A stretch of 64,000 bases of DNA from DATJGR01 sp963787045. GTDB lineage: Bacteria > Pseudomonadota > Gammaproteobacteria > Pseudomonadales > Azotimanducaceae. Numbering within the stretch: position 1 is the first letter of the stretch; each line of letters begins with the position of its first letter. Positions 1 to 9,198 of this stretch are shown here, piece after piece. The stretch covers positions 124,001-188,000 of the forward strand of contig CAWBBR010000009.1 of the NCBI GenBank assembly GCA_963787045.1, written 5' to 3'. A model generated the notes under the pieces. The model saw only the letters and a list, made by a program, of their open reading frames with translations. It did no database searches and was not told the origin of the DNA. The translations under genes were made by a program, and so were the position numbers.

Positions 1-2
1 CC

Positions 3-284
3 GTCAACGTGACGTTCACCGATTTGAAGCGTTCGTTCGTGCTCGAGCTCGACAACTCGGTGTTGCATCACAAGGAGATGCAGCCGTTGAAGAACGCCGA
101 CGTTACGGTGCGACTCACCAAAGAGTTCTGGTTGAGCTTTCTGTCGAAGCAGGCTTCGGTGAAGGATCTGGTGTTTTCGGACGCGCTCGACATCGACGGC
201 GACAGACTCGCGCTGGTGTCGCTGCTGAAACTCGTGCAACCGGCGACGCCGGGATTTCCTATCGTGACGCCGCCCGCTCCGTAG
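3..284 (+). CDS. Alkyl/aryl-sulfatase-like protein, C-terminal fragment
   Basis: This is the 3' end of a gene that begins before the window; the frame is open from base 3. The roughly 93 visible residues resemble the SCP2-like C-terminal domain of SdsA1-type alkyl sulfatases, with the VTFTD opening, the LHH segment, an LTKEF helix and an ending FPIVTP typical of that family. In complete proteins this domain follows a metallo-beta-lactamase catalytic domain that hydrolyses alkyl sulfate esters. The catalytic part is not in the window, so activity cannot be judged. The stop codon lies inside the tail of the convergent decayed gene on the other strand. Confidence 0.7.
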   Translation, partial: VNVTFTDLKRSFVLELDNSVLHHKEMQPLKNADVTVRLTKEFWLSFLSKQASVKDLVFSDALDIDGDRLALVSLLKLVQPATPGFPIVTPPAP

Positions 285-928
285 CCGGGCGTCCCGCGTT
301 GGCGCGCTGTACCGCGAGCCAGGTATCGAACAGCGTCGGTGCGATCCGCGCGTTGGAATCCGGCAACAGCACCTCGCCGGCGAAGTCGATACCGAACAGT
401 CCGCTGCGCCAACTCGGCACCAGTCGCACGGACTCGCCGCGGGCCGCCAACGTGCGCCGCGCCATGTCGACGAAATCCTGAGGCTCCGGACCGGCTAGGT
501 CGATCGCCGACTTTCGGCTCGTCGCGTCGCGATCGCGCGAGCACTTCGCCGACGTGCGGCCGCCGGTGGACAGCAGCGGCGGCACCGCGCGATGTCGCCG
601 CGCTTCGTCCACTCGACCACGTTGCGGCAACAAGCACTGCGTCGCGCGCTGCATCGCACCGGACGGCGGCAGACGCGAGAGGTTCTCCTGTCGCCGCGGC
701 GAAGTGCTCGCCGTGACCCGTCGGCACCCACGTCGACGAACACATGCTGGCGCACGTTCGCGCGACCTCCGCCAGTAGCGTCACCGCGACGACCGTTCGC
801 GCGTCGCGTCGGTATCCGCGGTGAGATGTTGCGCGTCCACGACCGCGTGCGTCGTGACCGCCACGACGCAACGCGTTCACTGTTTGCCGACCCGCGAGGC
901 CGGTACCGCCGATTACTGCTACACGCAT
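259..928 (-). pseudogene. NAD(P)-binding NmrA/SDR-like protein, frame-disrupted
   Basis: An ATG at 928 opens a clear Rossmann start (MRVAVIGGTGLAG, then a VNALRRGGHD helix). The reading then moves between frames: a middle piece with QHVFVDVGADG lies in another frame, and the end (IDLAGPEPQDFVDMARRTLA, then RIAPTLFDTWLAVQ) in a third. The order and content match atypical SDR / NmrA-like NAD(P)-binding proteins of about 250-290 residues, but only about 223 codons are available. This suggests missing bases as well as frameshifts. It may be a decayed gene or an unusually error-dense stretch. Its 3' end overlaps the end of the convergent gene by 26 bases. Confidence 0.55.
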
Positions 929-993
929 TGGTCTGCTCCAGACTGCAATACTGAAACAGACCGATCGACGAACGATGAGTTCGATCGTTTCGC

Positions 994-1679
994 TCAACTC
1001 TTCGCAAGCGCGTCGGCCATCGCAGCCATCTGATTCAGATGTGCGATGAACGGGTCCACGTCGGCGTTTCGATGCCACGTGTATTCGGTGCCGATCGCGA
1101 TCGCCTCGGCCGCTTCGTCGCCGAACAGCCGCGCGATGATCGCCAGCGCCATGTCCATTCCGGCCGATACGCCGGACGACGTCACTACGCGCCGTCGTCG
1201 ACCCAGCGTGCCGCTTCGACCCACTCGACCGCATTGCTCTGCGCTACCGCAAGACTGAAGACCTGTTTGTTCGATGTGGCGCGATGGCCGTCGAGCACAC
1301 CGCTTTTCGCGAGCAGCGCGGAGCCGGTGCACACCGATGCGGTGATACGCGCGCGAGCGGATCGATCGCGCAGAAACGCCATCAGTTTCTCGTTGGCGAG
1401 TTCGGGAAACGTGCCGATTCCGCCCGGCACCAGCAAGAGGTCCAGCGGCGGCGCGTCGTCGAATCCGTAGTCTGCGACGACGCGCGGCCCAATCGCGCCG
1501 TCAGCGACCGTGCCCGCCGCGACGGGTCCGGCGTGCTCGGCCACCATGTGCAGCGTCAATCGATCGCGCCCGACGGCGGCGAACATTTCCAACGGCCCGA
1601 ACACGTCGAGCAGTTCGAAACCGGGGTAGAGAATCACGCCCAGCGTGAGGGGACGGGACGGAGCAGTCGCGTCATTCAT
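994..1679 (-). CDS. DJ-1/PfpI family protein (one frameshift)
   Basis: It starts at ATG 1679 (MNDATAPSRPLTLGVILYPG). The protein shows the DJ-1/PfpI flavodoxin-like fold: PGFELLDVFGPLEMF near the start, LLLVPGG, then the nucleophile-elbow motif ASVCTGSALLA with its conserved cysteine, followed by RATSNKQ. Near 1187-1192 the frame breaks. Adding one base joins RWVDDG to VVTSSGVSAGMDMAL, the standard next motif of the family, and the protein runs on to a stop at 994. Family members include amidases, isonitrile hydratase and the ligand domain of GlxA regulators; no helix-turn-helix follows here. The exact reaction is unknown. Confidence 0.75.
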
Positions 1680-1747
1680 TTCAATTCCTAGCAGGTTGCT
1701 GTCAAGATCGAACTCGGTACAGAGTCTAACTTCATCGATGAGGTCCG

Positions 1748-3409
1748 ATGCACACACCGTATCCGGAACTCAACGGTCGCGCCCAGGGCTGGCTGAAGTT
1801 CGTGCATCGCAAAGCGACGACACCGGACGACTGGTCGTCGACCGGCGCGCCGCGCAGCTGGTGGGATCAGTATTCCACGCCGCCGATGACCAACTTCCCG
1901 CGCTTCGATCTGGCGGACTCGGCGTACGCCGTCGCGTTGATGGCAGACAAGACGCCGGCGTGGCGCGAGGTCTATTCGAAGATCCTCGATGAACTGGTGC
2001 AGCGCCACACGACGTTCTGGGCGGCGGTCGACTGGCTGACGCAGATCGGCACCGATCCGAAACGCAAGATCTATCCCGAAGCGTGGAAAGGCACGCTGAT
2101 TCCCGAGCATCTGTGGGGCAACTACGATTCGCCCGGCTGGACCGCCAACGGCATCGAGCCGTGGGGATTGCAGCCCGATCCGATCCGCGCCGACGGCATG
2201 CTGTTCTTCAAAGGCTTCTTCAACCTGATCATGAGTCTGCACCGGTACGTCAGCGGCGACGATCGGTGGAACCACCCGTTCTCCGTGACAGGTCTCGAAA
2301 ACCGTCAGTTCGAGTGGACGCACGAACGCGTGGCAAACCACCTGACGGATCAGTGGCGTCGCAATCCGGAAGGTCCGCATTGCGAGAACACCAAGATCTG
2401 GCCGTACTGTCTGTCGGCAGCAGGACTCGGACTCAAGATGTTCGACCAGGTAGTGGGGCGTCGCACCCACGCGGTGGCCGAAGAGTGGTTCGACTTCGCG
2501 CGCAAGCACTACATGGAATTCGAAGACGGCAAGCTGCGCTCGGTTGCGCTGTATTACGACCCCGTCGTCAACCACGTGCATCACGTCGGCACCTCGGGCG
2601 GTCTCGCCGCGGCCTGGTACGTGCTGCCACAGAACCCGCCGCTCGCAGAGGTGATGTACCTCGCCGCGGTCGAGAGCATCGGTTGGCGCAATCCGCGCGT
2701 GCCGGTGGCGGTGCCGCCGGATCCTCGCGGATTGGTGATGGGCGCGATGCTGGCGCGCGAGTTCGGCGACGTCGTAACGGAAGCGCGCCTGCACGACACG
2801 CTCGAGCGCGTGGCCGATCCGCGCTTCTTCGGCGTGGGCGACCGCGAATTCGGATTCTGGTTCCACTACGACGAACCGTGGCCCCGCGGCCAGCTGAGTG
2901 CGAGCCTGATGGTCACCGAAGTGGCGGATCCCGGCGACTGGCAGCGGCTGTTCAACAAGCCGAACCTGACCAAGTTCGTAGAGCCCACCGTCGAGGGCGT
3001 GGACTTCCCAACGATCGGACTGAGTCAGGCCTGGAATGATCTGGAACACGGCATGCTGCAGCTGCGCACTTACGTGGCGACGCAATCGGAGCGCGGCAGG
3101 CAGACGCATTTCAAGGTGGTCAACATTCCCGATGTCGACGAGGTGTTCGTGCGCTGCAATGGCGAGGAGTTTCGCGACTGGTCGCGCGTCGGCGACCACG
3201 CCATCGACATTCAGACGCATGTCGACAGCAATACGTTTCAGATCTTCACCGGCTATCGCGCGGACTCGCAGCGCAACGCGATACACGACGTCGGCGAGTT
3301 GAGCGTGGCGGTGTCGCCGGTGTCGCTGTCGCTGAATACGCCCGCCACGATCGCGATCCCGAGCCGCGACACGTTTGCGCGCGCCACCGCGTGTCCGTGC
3401 TGTGCCTGA
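1748..3409 (+). CDS. Linalool dehydratase/isomerase (LinD)-like protein
   Basis: An intact 553-residue protein that I assign to the linalool dehydratase/isomerase fold (alpha/alpha-6 barrel). Asp54 and Tyr60 (FDLADSAY) and Cys212 and Cys221 (HCENTKIWPYC) repeat the spacing of the catalytic Asp39/Tyr45 and Cys171/Cys180 known from Castellaniella LinD. A WTANGIEPWG-DP-ADGMLFFKGFFNL block lies between them. LinD hydrates beta-myrcene to linalool and isomerises linalool to geraniol. No convincing signal peptide is visible, whereas characterised LinD is periplasmic, so this homologue may act in the cytoplasm on another tertiary alcohol or alkene. A GAGG sequence precedes the ATG. The serine hydrolase begins 16 bases downstream. 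Confidence 0.7.
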   Translation: MHTPYPELNGRAQGWLKFVHRKATTPDDWSSTGAPRSWWDQYSTPPMTNFPRFDLADSAYAVALMADKTPAWREVYSKILDELVQRHTTFWAAVDWLTQIGTDPKRKIYPEAWKGTLIPEHLWGNYDSPGWTANGIEPWGLQPDPIRADGMLFFKGFFNLIMSLHRYVSGDDRWNHPFSVTGLENRQFEWTHERVANHLTDQWRRNPEGPHCENTKIWPYCLSAAGLGLKMFDQVVGRRTHAVAEEWFDFARKHYMEFEDGKLRSVALYYDPVVNHVHHVGTSGGLAAAWYVLPQNPPLAEVMYLAAVESIGWRNPRVPVAVPPDPRGLVMGAMLAREFGDVVTEARLHDTLERVADPRFFGVGDREFGFWFHYDEPWPRGQLSASLMVTEVADPGDWQRLFNKPNLTKFVEPTVEGVDFPTIGLSQAWNDLEHGMLQLRTYVATQSERGRQTHFKVVNIPDVDEVFVRCNGEEFRDWSRVGDHAIDIQTHVDSNTFQIFTGYRADSQRNAIHDVGELSVAVSPVSLSLNTPATIAIPSRDTFARATACPCCA

Positions 3410-3425
3410 CCGTGCAAGCGAAGCG

Positions 3426-4441
3426 ATGACGCCACTCGTTGAACTGCCGGAACAACCGCGCGACGTCGCGTGGCCCACCGAATCGTGGTCGCATGCGAAA
3501 ACCGAGCCGCGGGACTTCGCCGCATTCGAACGCCATGCCGACGCGCTGTTTTCGCTAACGGCGGCGCAAGGGGTGACGTACGCATTGTTGATCGCAAAGG
3601 GCGGCGAGCTGGTGTACGAGCGATACGCCGCCGGCGCGAACAACTTCTATCTGCAGTATTCGTGGTCGATGGCGAAGAGCGTCGTGCACGCGCTGGTCGG
3701 CATCCTGGTGCGACAAGGGCGAATCGACGTGAATGCGCCCGCGGCGGTGCCGGAATGGCAGCGCGCCGGCGATCCGCGTCGCCACATCACGCTGGACCAG
3801 TTGTTGAAGATGCGCAGCGGCTTGCGGTTCGCCGAAGACTACGTGGACGGCGTCGTCTCCGACGTGATTCCGATGCTGAACTTCGACGGCCGCTTCGACA
3901 TGGGCGCATTCGCCGCGGCGATGCCGTTGGAGCACGCGCCGGGAACGTTCTTCTCGTACTCGAGCGGTACGACCAACATCGTCTGCCGGATTCTGCGCGA
4001 CATCGTCGGCGGTCCCACGGAAATGCTCGCGTTCATGCGCGACGAACTGTTCGAGCCGATCGGCATGCGCACGCCCATTCCCAAGTTCGATCATTCCGGC
4101 ACCTTCGTCGGTTCTTCATACCTGCTCGCGACGCCGCAGGATTTCGCCGTTTCGGCTATCTGTACTTGCGCGACGGCGTGTGGGACGGACGCCGCATCCT
4201 GCCGGAGGGTTGGGTGGACCATGCGCGCACGCCGAGCCACGCAACGGACGTGGAAGCGTACGGCGCGCACTGGTGGCTGACGCCGGGGAAGTCGCGGTTT
4301 CACGCCGGCGGTTACGACGGGCAGCGCATTCAGGTGGTGCCGGAACAGGACATCGTGCTGGTGCGCTGCGGCCGCACGCCGGCGGCTGAAGCGCCGTTCC
4401 TGTGGAAGCAGACCGACGCGATGCTGGAGTTGTTGTGGTGA
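3426..4441 (+). CDS. Beta-lactamase-related serine hydrolase (one frameshift)
   Basis: A class C beta-lactamase/esterase-fold protein. SMAK is the SxxK nucleophile motif, YSSGTTN stands at the Tyr motif, and HAGGYDG lies where the third active-site box is expected. The first part (MTPLVELPEQ to ATPQDFA) runs from ATG 3426. Near 4148 one base is missing and the frame moves so that RFGYLYLRDGVWDG and RILPEGWVDHAR continue normally to the stop at 4441. Such proteins usually hydrolyse esters or amides rather than drugs. It lies between the LinD-like gene and a metallo-beta-lactamase-fold gene whose GTG start overlaps this stop by four bases, indicating one operon. Confidence 0.8.
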
Positions 4442-5514
4442 AGCGATACTGGCCGATTGCGCTCGGCATCGCGCTGATCGTGGCCGGCGTGGTGTACGAA
4501 ATGCGCGGCGCGATTGCGATGAAGCTGATGACCGCCGCGGCCGGCCGCGCGATGAGCGCCGACGCGGTCGCACAACTTCCCGACGGCCTAACAGTGGCGC
4601 TGTGCGGCGCCGGCAGTCCGCTGCCGGACCCGAAGCGATCAGGGCCGTGTGTCGTCGTCGTGGCCGGCAAACACGTGTACGAAGTCGACGCCGGCGCCAG
4701 CGCCGGCCGCAATATGACGCGGCTCGGCTTCGCGCCGGGGCGCGTCGAAGCGTTGTTCCTCACGCACTTTCACTCCGATCACATCGATGGCCTCGGCGAA
4801 GTGGCCGAACTGCGTTGGGCGGGCGGCGCGCACACCGAGCCGTTGCCGGTGATCGGCCCGACCGGCGTGGAGCAGGTGGTCGACGGATTCAACACGGCGT
4901 ACACGCTCGACGCCGGCTATCGCACCGCGCATCACGGTCCGAAAGTAACGCCGCCGCAGGGGCGCGGCAGCGTGGCGCGACCGTTCGATCCGCCTGCGCC
5001 CGGCGCCGCGCCGGTCGTGTGGTCTTCCGATGGCCTCACTGTCACCGCGTTCAGCGTGCACCACGATCCGGTTTCGCCGGCGGTCGGCTACAAGTTCGAA
5101 TACGGCGGTCGTTCGGTGGTGATCTCGGGCGATACGGCGAAGTCGGCGAATCTCGAACTCTTTGCGCACAACGTCGATCTGCTGGTGCACGAAGCGTTGT
5201 CGCCTGAACTCGTGGGCATTCTCGGCAAAGCCGCGGGCGAGGCCGGCCGCGCAAATGTCGCCCAGATCATGGGCGACATCCTCAACTATCACACGGCGCC
5301 GGTCGAAGTGGCGCAGATCGCCGCGGCTGCAAACGTGCGCCACCTGTTGTTCTATCACGTGATCCCGCCGCTGCTCGTGCCGGGCATCGAGGCGGCGTTC
5401 CTCAAGGGCGTGGCCGACGTCTATCGCGGGCCGGTGACGCTCGGGCGCGATGGTACCCAGATCGCGCTGCCCAAAGGTTCGTCGGAGATCATCGTCGATC
5501 AGCTCTCGTTCTGA
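4438..5514 (+). CDS. Metallo-beta-lactamase-fold hydrolase, membrane-anchored
   Basis: The GTG at 4438 overlaps the previous stop (GTGA), so it is the probable translationally coupled start of a 358-residue protein. The N-terminus is hydrophobic (YWPIALGIALIVAGVVY), a signal anchor or signal peptide. The zinc site is THFHSDHIDG, followed by VHHDP, SGDTAKS and a late FYHVIPP. The layout resembles RNase Z-like or arylsulfatase-type MBL hydrolases, for example AtsA-like enzymes, more than true beta-lactamases. The export signal argues against a role in tRNA processing. Substrate unknown; an ester, sulfate ester or phosphodiester is plausible. Confidence 0.8.
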   Translation: MKRYWPIALGIALIVAGVVYEMRGAIAMKLMTAAAGRAMSADAVAQLPDGLTVALCGAGSPLPDPKRSGPCVVVVAGKHVYEVDAGASAGRNMTRLGFAPGRVEALFLTHFHSDHIDGLGEVAELRWAGGAHTEPLPVIGPTGVEQVVDGFNTAYTLDAGYRTAHHGPKVTPPQGRGSVARPFDPPAPGAAPVVWSSDGLTVTAFSVHHDPVSPAVGYKFEYGGRSVVISGDTAKSANLELFAHNVDLLVHEALSPELVGILGKAAGEAGRANVAQIMGDILNYHTAPVEVAQIAAAANVRHLLFYHVIPPLLVPGIEAAFLKGVADVYRGPVTLGRDGTQIALPKGSSEIIVDQLSF

Positions 5515-5524
5515 ACCGTCACGT

Positions 5525-6671
5525 ATGCGCCTCATCGACGTCAGTGCAGGCAGAGACAACAACTTCAACCTGATTCGCTTGCTGTCGGCGACCGCCGTGC
5601 TGTTCTCACACAGCTTTTCGCTTTCGACGGGCGCACCAGATGCCGAGCCCCTCGTATCGCTGATCGGAATGACTCCGGCGTCGATAGCCGTCGATGTCTT
5701 CTTCCTGGCGAGCGGCTTTCTCGTGACCGCGAGCCTCTTCAGGAGCGAATCGTTGGTCGACTACACGCTGGCGCGTGTTCTGCGCATCTTCCCGGGTCTG
5801 CTCGTCATGCTGGCGCTGACGGTGTTCGTAATGGGCTTGGCGCTCTCTACGCTTTCCTCGCAGGACTACCTGCTTTCGGCGGGCGTGTATCGTTACTTTA
5901 CCAAGTGCGCAACGCTGCATATCACGTATCACCTCCCAGGCGTGTTCGCAGACAACCCGTATAAGGCAGCCGTCAATGGCTCGTTGTGGACACTCCCCTA
6001 CGAAGTCCGGATGTACGCACTGCTGGCCGGAGGGTGGGCGTTGCTCGGCCTGACGAGGCGACATCGAACGAGGGCATTCGCACTTGCGTGTGTGATCGCA
6101 GCGGCTGTCATCGGGCATTTACCTGCTCTATGGCTACCTTCGGACAGGTGACGCCGACAGAATTCTCTGGTTGTTCTTCATGTTCTTCTCCGGCGCAACG
6201 TACTTCGTCCTGCAACGGTACATCCGGCTTTCCATACTGGTGGCGGCGCCGTTGCTCATCCTCTTGCTCGCCGCATGCTTCGTGTCGAAAACGGCGTTCT
6301 TTGCGATCTATCTGCTGGCCATCTCGTACATCACGTTCTACCTGGCCTACGTCCCCGGTGGATTCATTCGACGATTCAACGACGTTTCCGATTTCTCCTA
6401 CGGAATCTACATATACGCGTTTCCCATTCAGCAAACGGTCGTCGCGGTTGCGCCGGGCATTTCCGCACTTTCGCTCTTCGTCTGGGCCGGCCTCGCCACG
6501 CTTGCATGTGCGATGCTGAGTTGGTTCGGCGTCGAGAAGCGGGCGCAGAACCTGAAGCCGAGGTTGGTTGGCAAGCTGATGGGGAGACTGGGTTACGAGC
6601 GCAGCGGAGCGACCTGGCAACGCCCGTCCCGCGACCGGGATGAGCGAGTCGTCAGCGATCGCTGCAGCTGA
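5525..6671 (+). CDS. Acyltransferase-3 family membrane protein (one frameshift)
   Basis: An OafA/YrhL-like integral membrane O-acyltransferase. It starts at ATG 5525 and has the family opening NNFNLIRLLSATAVLFSHS with the conserved histidine, then AVDVFFLASGFL and the SLWTLPYEVRMY segment. After IAAAVIG near 6115 one extra base shifts the frame; the protein resumes as IYLLYGYLRTG and then shows DFSYGIYIYAFPIQQ, the usual late motif. Such enzymes transfer acetyl or succinyl groups to surface polysaccharides or exported lipids. Its end overlaps the end of the convergent esterase gene by 20 bases. Confidence 0.8.
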
Positions 6672-8212
6672 AGCTTTCCGCCTTGGCCGGATCGCCGCTG
6701 CCGTCGTAGCGCGCAAATTTCGGGAACTCGCACGCCGGTCTTGCGAACGCGATCTTGTTCGACGCGGGATCGAACTTCGCGACCACCAGATGATCGGGCG
6801 CCGTGCCGTGTTCCACCCACGTATCCATCGCGGTGACCAGGTCGATCGCGGCGGGTCCTGGCCCGTTCATTCCGTGACCGACGTGCGGTGCGACGAGGAA
6901 GCGCGCGAAGCTCGCGACGTTCTGCGCGCCCATGCGTTGCTTCAACGCGTCGAAGTATTGCGCCGTCCGGTAAATCGACACGCACGTATCTGCAGTTCCG
7001 TACCACAGCAGCAGCTTGGCGTGTTTCGCGAACGCCGATAGATCGGGATCGGTGGGATCCATCAGCCGCGAGAGCGCGAGATACTGCGCTGCAAACTGCT
7101 TCGCATCGTGTGGGAACGCCGTCGCGTGCTCGTTGCGCTCGACCACTTTCGCGGCTTCCGTCGGCGCGATGTAGTTGAACGCGTCGCGCGCCTCGAACGT
7201 GGTACCGAACAGATAGTCGCGCCAATCCGTGGTCGCAGCGCCGCCGCGCCCGAATCGCGGGTAACCGATCGACCCATCGGCGAGCGTCACCGGAACCTTT
7301 TGATCGGTGTAGACCATGCGGATCGACTCGATCTGGCCGGCCGTCAGGCATGCGTCGCTGTCGGCGCCTTTGCACAACAGATCGGTCGGTACGTACGTGC
7401 ACGCCGCGATGTTGCCGATGATGCCGTCCTTCAACCCGTCGAGCCCATCGCACGCCGCGATCTCGGCGTTCGCGAACAACGCGATTTTCGCGGCATTGAG
7501 CCAGTTCTGCGGGCTCGAGTAGATGTGCTGCATCGTCGTCGCGCCGAGATTGAGTTCGTGCGCCTGCTGAAAGATCGCCGGTTCGATCGCGATGATCCCG
7601 TCGTAGTCGTCGGGATAACGTTGCGCCGCGACCAGACCGGAACGTCCGCCGTTCGATTGCCCGAGCATGTAGCGGCGCGTCGGTGGCTTGCCATAGAACT
7701 GCGTGACCACCGCAGTGCCCACGTCCAGCGTCAGATGATTGGCTTCGAACGCATGGTTCTTCAGCGCGACGTCGTCGAGCGCCCACGGATAGAACGAACG
7801 CACCTGATGGCCCGAGTCGGAACCCATGCGCGCGTAAGGAGCGTCCAGCGGACGCCGCCATGATGTGGTAGTAGTCGACGTCGGTGGGCGTGAAGCCGTC
7901 GAAACCGCTGCCGCCGAACGTCAGCGTCTTGCCGTTCCAGAGATCGCGCGCCGGCAATTCGACCGCCCATGTGATCGTCGAAGTCGGGGCGGTCGCGATC
8001 GTGCCTCTGACGATGCAGGCCTCGGGGAATACGCCGTTGGCCGCGCGCACCTCGTTCTTCGTGGCCGTGGCACCGTGCGGCAGGTTTTTCGGCGCGAAAT
8101 GGGCGCAGGCGTCGTCGAGGCTCGCCGTCGACGGAGCACCGGCGCCGTTCGCCGCAGTCGCCGAGACGGCCATCGTCAAGCACACCACTGCCGCCAACGG
8201 ATTGGATCGCAT
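6652..8212 (-). CDS. Tannase/feruloyl esterase family protein (one frameshift)
   Basis: It begins at ATG 8212 with a signal peptide (MRSNPLAAVVCLTMAVSATA) and continues with CAHFAPKNLP and GFDGFTPTD. Near 7842 the frame breaks. Removing one base gives PLDAPYARMGSDSGHQ, the conserved block before the nucleophile. The serine motif is MLGQSNGGRSG, and the lid, AACDGLDGLKDGIIGN and the HVGHGMNGPGP region near the end follow. About 518 residues, normal for this secreted alpha/beta-hydrolase family, which splits gallate or hydroxycinnamate esters. Several close relatives act on terephthalate-type esters, so the substrate is open. The aromatic acid released could feed the benzoyl-CoA genes at 28-32 kb. 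Confidence 0.8.
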
Positions 8213-8320
8213 ACGGAGACTCCTGATTGGAGGGAACGGGCGATCGCGAGTGTGAGCGATGGCGAGCAGCGTTGTCATCGCGTGTATTCTTGGCGTTCAT
8301 TCGAACGAACGGAGTCCACG

Positions 8321-9061
8321 ATGATCGACCTGCACTACTGGCCCACGCCGAACGGCAAGAAAGTCACGATCCTGCTCGAAGAACTCGGCATGCCGTACAA
8401 GGTCGTGCCGTGCAACATCGGCCGCGGCGATCAGTTCACGCCGGAATTTCTGAGGATCAATCCGAACAATCGCATGCCGGCGATGGTCGACAACGAGCCG
8501 CTCGGCGGCGGCGAACCGATCGCGATCTTCGAATCCGGCGCGATCATGATGTACATCGCCGAAAAGGCGGGAAAGTTCTATCCGCAGGCGCCGCGCGAAC
8601 GTTACGACGTCGTGCAGTGGATCATCTGGCAGATGGCGAACCAGGGACCGAAGACCGGCGAGTGCGGGCACTTCCGCCGGCTCGGTGAAGGCCAGGGCGA
8701 TCAGTCGTATGGCATTCGGCGCTTCACCGACGAGGTGAACCGGCTGTACGGCGTGCTGAACAACGCGCTCTACGACAAGCGCTACCTCATCGGCGACGAG
8801 TACACGATCGCGGACATGATCTGCTACCCGTGGACGATCGGTTGGGAAGGGCAGGGCCAGGACATCAACGAATTTCCGTACTTCAAGCGCTGGTTCGACG
8901 AACTCGGCGCGCGCCCCGCGGTGAAGCGCGGCATGGCGGTAGGCGCCGACTTCACACAGGACTTCTCGAAGCTGTCGAAAGAGGAGATCGAGAAACTGCG
9001 CAAGATGCTCTACAACCAGCGGGCACGACCGGCACCGGCGGGTGGTCTGCTGAAGGTCTGA
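8321..9061 (+). CDS. Glutathione S-transferase, YfcG/YghU-like
   Basis: An intact 246-residue protein. The thioredoxin-fold N-domain reads YWPTPNGKKVTILLEELG, then RINPNNRMPAMVD and FESGAIMMYIAEK. The helical C-domain contains YLIGDEYTIADMICYPW, the conserved N-capping box. TPNGKK and NPNNRMPA are typical of Nu-class enzymes (YfcG, YghU), which have disulfide-bond reductase activity with two bound glutathiones. A GGAG sequence lies seven bases before the ATG. It is divergent from the tannase gene and stands alone. Confidence 0.87.
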   Translation: MIDLHYWPTPNGKKVTILLEELGMPYKVVPCNIGRGDQFTPEFLRINPNNRMPAMVDNEPLGGGEPIAIFESGAIMMYIAEKAGKFYPQAPRERYDVVQWIIWQMANQGPKTGECGHFRRLGEGQGDQSYGIRRFTDEVNRLYGVLNNALYDKRYLIGDEYTIADMICYPWTIGWEGQGQDINEFPYFKRWFDELGARPAVKRGMAVGADFTQDFSKLSKEEIEKLRKMLYNQRARPAPAGGLLKV

Positions 9062-9198
9062 CGCCTTCAAAGAGGGGAGGATGACGCCGGCAGGGCGTCC
9101 GTCGCGGCCGCCGCCGGTTGGCGCTGAGCTCGCGCGCCGGCGGCGATTTCATTGAGAACGACGCCGCTTCGATCGAGCGGAACTCTCGGAGGTTCACT

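Noticed and set aside
1688..3643. Open 651-codon frame on the minus strand across the LinD-like gene
   Set aside because: Arginine/histidine-rich composition without motifs; an antisense shadow of the plus-strand gene in GC-rich DNA.
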